From Pelobacter sp. (GTDB taxonomy: Bacteria; Desulfobacterota; Desulfuromonadia; Geobacterales; Pseudopelobacteraceae): 64,000 bases of DNA. The stretch lies in the NCBI GenBank assembly GCA_030824515.1, contig JAVBXN010000026.1, forward strand, positions 44,567 to 108,566, read 5' to 3'. Under the pieces are notes generated by a model, which saw only the letters and a program-made list of their open reading frames with translations, searched no databases and had not been told where the DNA came from. A program made the translations under genes and the position numbers. Of this stretch, positions 61,498 through 64,000 are shown piece by piece (positions within the stretch are counted from its first letter, which is position 1; the number at the start of each line of letters is the position of its first letter).

Positions 61498-61860
61498 CCC
61501 TGCGCTGGAGATAATTCTCGGTTTCGATCATTCTGGCTACCCGCCTATCGGCTTCACTTCGCCCTTCCTATTCGTCAGGGCGAGGGAGGACCCCCCAATT
61601 GGCGATTGACGTACTTAGAGGAGGCATAGGGGACGTTGTTGCTTTATTGCTTTATGATTCTTTTTCATAGGATGATGGAGTTAAAGCAATAAAGCAGCTA
61701 CGTTGGTGCTACCAGTAACATCAAGCAGCGTTGGTTCCTCTCTCTTTGCATAATGTGATCCGGCTAGTCAATCCCCGGAGACTGCGGCCTGCCTTGGACC
61801 ACCTTCATTCGTTTCTTCGATGTACTCCCCCGACTCTACATAATGAGCGGAATGCCTATG
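61430..61860. other. 431-bp region with REP-like elements, no gene
   Basis: Carries the rest of the element at 61405 and the one at 61629. Between and after them I see no gene; 61704-61860 leads to the 3' end of the repeat protein gene. Confidence 0.6.
61629..61703. repeat. Second GGGGACGTTGTTG palindrome
   Basis: GGGGACGTTGTTGCTTTATTGCTTTA (arm from 61629) and the reverse arm 61682-61703 match 20 of 22 positions around a 27-nt loop. Same GGGGACGTTGTTG tip as the element at 61405, with a different inner arm. Confidence 0.75.
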
Positions 61861-63444
61861 CTACCTCCTGCTCCATCTGTTGATGCAGAACTGGTTCGCG
61901 CATTTAAGGACTTTGAGTGTACTATTTGTGTCGTCGAGGTACGCTACGATCGGAAGTCCGTCTGCACCGATCGTTATGGAGGGGTAATAGCCAACCTGAC
62001 CTGTACTGTCTACCGTCGTGATGACATTACCCGCAGAGCAGGCAGAATTGCCGCACTTGGCAATTTTAAGGTCTGCGACACCATTCTCCCAGTATGCGAT
62101 GATCGGCAGGCCATCCGTGCCTATGGTCATGGATGAGTAGTAACCGACACTTCCCGGACCGTCAACGACTGCTATGGCATTGCCGCTGGAGCAGGCATTA
62201 TTTCCGCATTTCAGCACCTTCAGATTCTGATTGGTAGCGTCGTAATAGGCAGCGACCGGCAGACCGTCAGATCCGATCGAGAGGGATACTGCGTTGTATC
62301 CCACGATTCCGGCACTGTCCACGGTTGTTATTGTGTTACCGCTGGCACAGGATGCGGTGCCGCATTTTGCGATCTTAAAATCGGTATTGGTGGCATCGTG
62401 GTATGCGATGATCGGCAGGCCGTCGATGCCGATGGCAAGCGAGGTGTCCCGACCGACGTTTCCGGTGCTGTCAACAGTGTTGACGAGGTTAGTGAGAAAC
62501 GGAAGCAGATTACTGCAGGACGTGCTGCCGCATTTCACGACCTTCAGGTCCTGGTTTGTCGTATCATAGTAGGAGACAATCGGCATCCCGTCGGTATTGA
62601 CGGCAAGTGAGGTAAACTGACCGACAGAGGCTGAACTGTCCAGGGTGCGGATGGTGGTGCCGCTGGAGCATGACATGTTGCCGCACACAGCGAATTTAAG
62701 GCTGAAAGTGGTGCCATCAAAATATGAAATGACCGGCAGCCCGTCGGCACGGATCGCAATCGATGAATAGCTTCCGACATTCCCTGTGCTGTCTATGGTG
62801 GTTATAACCGTGCCGCTGGCACAGGTTGGAGTGCTGCATTTGGCAACCTTGAGGTCTCCGTTGAGTTCATCCTTGTACGCGATGATCGGAAGCCCGTCTA
62901 TACCGATCGTAATGGATGGTCCCTGCATCACGAACCCCACGTTGTCTATAGTGGTGATCGTATTACTGCCGGGTACCTGCGCCGGTATGGCAGTGCTGGT
63001 CGCTGGTGCATAGCGGGCATCAAGGTCTGCCAGGTTTTTACCGCCAACCATCCCTGCATTAAGGTTCGGTACCAGGGTCGTCGAACTGACCGTCAGCGGC
63101 GGGGTGCCGGTCGGTGCGCTCGAAGTAAGCGTGGCCGCAGTGACCGAACCGCTGACGGAGGCGTTCCCGAAGATGTCCAGCCGTTCGGCCGGTGCCAGGA
63201 CGCCGATGCCCACGTTCCCGCCGGAATAGTAGATGTCCTGTCCTGAGATTGTCCACGGGAACGGGAAGTCAGAAGGCTTTCTGATAACCGTCCTGTTGGT
63301 GTCGCCGGAGAACCAGAGTCCGTCCACCTGGAGATCGCCACCGGCGACACTGACGGCATCGGCAGTGTATGATATATCAGGTGAGGATATAAAGATTGTG
63401 CCGAGCATTATTGCCGTTCGAATCAAGTAAGTATGAATGTTCAT
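61861..63444 (-). CDS. Exported Cys-pair repeat protein
   Basis: 527 residues from ATG 63444, after AGGAG; upstream codons lack a site. A hydrophobic export segment at ~8-22, a short GNVGIGVLAPAERLDIFG motif (as in phage-tail-like and adhesin proteins), then from ~161 seven ~50-residue repeats of the type VDSTGxVG..SI.IG.DGLPIIAYxDxTN.DLKV.KCG...C. Each has a paired Cys. The last repeat ends abruptly in INRWSRR. Probably cell-surface; function unknown. Confidence 0.78.
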   Translation of the reverse strand: MNIHTYLIRTAIMLGTIFISSPDISYTADAVSVAGGDLQVDGLWFSGDTNRTVIRKPSDFPFPWTISGQDIYYSGGNVGIGVLAPAERLDIFGNASVSGSVTAATLTSSAPTGTPPLTVSSTTLVPNLNAGMVGGKNLADLDARYAPATSTAIPAQVPGSNTITTIDNVGFVMQGPSITIGIDGLPIIAYKDELNGDLKVAKCSTPTCASGTVITTIDSTGNVGSYSSIAIRADGLPVISYFDGTTFSLKFAVCGNMSCSSGTTIRTLDSSASVGQFTSLAVNTDGMPIVSYYDTTNQDLKVVKCGSTSCSNLLPFLTNLVNTVDSTGNVGRDTSLAIGIDGLPIIAYHDATNTDFKIAKCGTASCASGNTITTVDSAGIVGYNAVSLSIGSDGLPVAAYYDATNQNLKVLKCGNNACSSGNAIAVVDGPGSVGYYSSMTIGTDGLPIIAYWENGVADLKIAKCGNSACSAGNVITTVDSTGQVGYYPSITIGADGLPIVAYLDDTNSTLKVLKCANQFCINRWSRR

Positions 63445-63747
63445 TTGATTTCTCCTGGAATATATTTTGTCAACAGGCATCCACCTGAAGACTGTCTCCG
63501 CTGATACGGGCTGCATCGGAAGCTGCATGCAAAGCAAGGATACGGATAACTCATTAGAAGAGGACCCAGAATACATTGTCCAGACTCGTTATACAAGTGG
63601 ACTCATGAGAATTGCTGTTTTTTATCTATTGCCACAATTAGCTAAATAACAAGCAGCTTCCCCTTGGCGATCCCATTATTCCAACTTGACAAGAACCAGC
63701 TTGCGCGTAATGATTGCTGCAATCAAATTAACGGATGGTAATTGTAA
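63445..63747. other. 303-bp divergent intergenic region
   Basis: Holds 5' regions of the repeat protein (-) and hemerythrin (+). The only supported signal is the promoter candidate at 63686; no gene seen. Confidence 0.5.
63686..63714 (+). promoter_or_regulatory. Candidate sigma-70 promoter of the hemerythrin gene
   Basis: Perfect TTGACA (63686-63691), 17 bp, AATGAT (63709-63714), 33 bp before the ATG. Confidence 0.42.
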
Positions 63748-64000
63748 TGCCGATTGTAGAATGGAATGACAGCTTCCTGGTTGGTGTGGAACCCTTTGAC
63801 GAGCACCATAAGCACCTGGTGGACCTTCTGAACCGGTCCTATAACGAATTAGAGCATGATGCCCCTCCGGAAAGCTGCGAGGAACTTCTTGATGAATTGT
63901 CTGATTATGTCAGCTATCATTTTGTGCGTGAAGAACTCTGGATGATGGAATCTTCTTATCCCCGGTATGAGCAGCATATTGCCGAACACAACAGCTACAT
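63748..64000 (+). CDS. Bacteriohemerythrin, C-terminus beyond window edge
   Basis: 84 codons are visible. Diiron-binding pattern: FDEHHKHLVDLLN near residues 18-30, YHFVREELWMMESSYPRYEQHIAEH at about 57-81 (HFxxEE and later H), matching the H-HxxxE-HxxxH scheme; the last ligand lies beyond the window. Binds O2 or senses/detoxifies it. The other ligands cannot be checked. Confidence 0.92.

Noticed and set aside
1..64000. CRISPR array, rRNA operon, complete insertion sequence or prophage
   Set aside because: No regularly spaced direct repeats, no rRNA-like sequence, and no transposase or phage structural cluster were seen.

Overview
The window looks like chromosomal DNA of a delta-proteobacterium of the Geobacter/Pelobacter type (Geobacterales/Desulfuromonadales). 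The grounds are the gene content: a lipoprotein cytochrome with mixed CxxCH and CX4CH haem sites, a MauG/CcpA-type dihaem peroxidase, a bacteriohemerythrin, a ~1000-residue NAD-dependent glutamate dehydrogenase, many HDOD/receiver/PilZ signalling genes, B12-dependent metabolism with cobalt and nickel uptake, a UGA-containing AhpD-like gene, and GC-rich housekeeping genes packed with ATGA overlaps. The assignment is an inference; no rRNA is present.

Layout. 1-6.6 kb: a large GH13 protein cut by the left edge, a TPR protein and an HDOD regulator. 6.7-17.4 kb: translation and RNA housekeeping (def-fmt-DUF116 on +; mtnA-glnE-selenoprotein on -; miaA-hfq-AI-2E-DUF512 on +). 17.4-22 kb: an oleC-like/oleD-like/phosphopantetheinyl transferase operon, then a FecR/OmpA-lipoprotein pair. 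22-29 kb: cytochrome, threonine aldolase, L,D-transpeptidase, hemB and an OprF-like porin. 29-36.9 kb (mostly -): Cys-cluster protein, rnpB, zinc-ribbon protein, Nif3, a CAU-anticodon tRNA, an EfpL-type EF-P paralogue, queF, K+ channel, nuclease and a LarA-like protein. 36.9-43.6 kb (-): a seven-gene signalling operon (PilZ, small protein, HDOD, hybrid kinase, receiver, FapA-like, receiver). 43.6-49.4 kb: NAD-GDH, and divergently a crotonase/cobalamin adenosyltransferase/B12-binding mutase subunit/crotonase operon. 49.7-58.7 kb: two complete CbiMQO-type metal importers, the second led by a cobalamin riboswitch, separated by a dihaem peroxidase and followed by hldD. 58.7-63.7 kb: a visibly AT-richer accessory stretch with a CoiA-like gene, orphan small genes, REP-like palindromes that truncate one gene, and a Cys-containing repeat protein. 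A hemerythrin gene is cut by the right edge.

The most interesting item is a short gene at 8976-9233 (-) that an ordinary ORF search misses. It encodes an AhpD/carboxymuconolactone-decarboxylase-like protein whose second redox cysteine codon is UGA. Seventeen bases after the UGA lies a 7-bp hairpin with a GGUC loop, the loop of the E. coli fdhF SECIS element. I read it as a CxxU selenoprotein. The vitamin B12/metal theme is the second coherent story: riboswitch-controlled cobalt import, a separate importer with a fused PDGLE domain (probably nickel) whose ATPase carries a His-rich tail, a cobalamin adenosyltransferase, a B12-binding mutase subunit and a LarA-type (nickel-pincer family) protein lie within about 25 kb.
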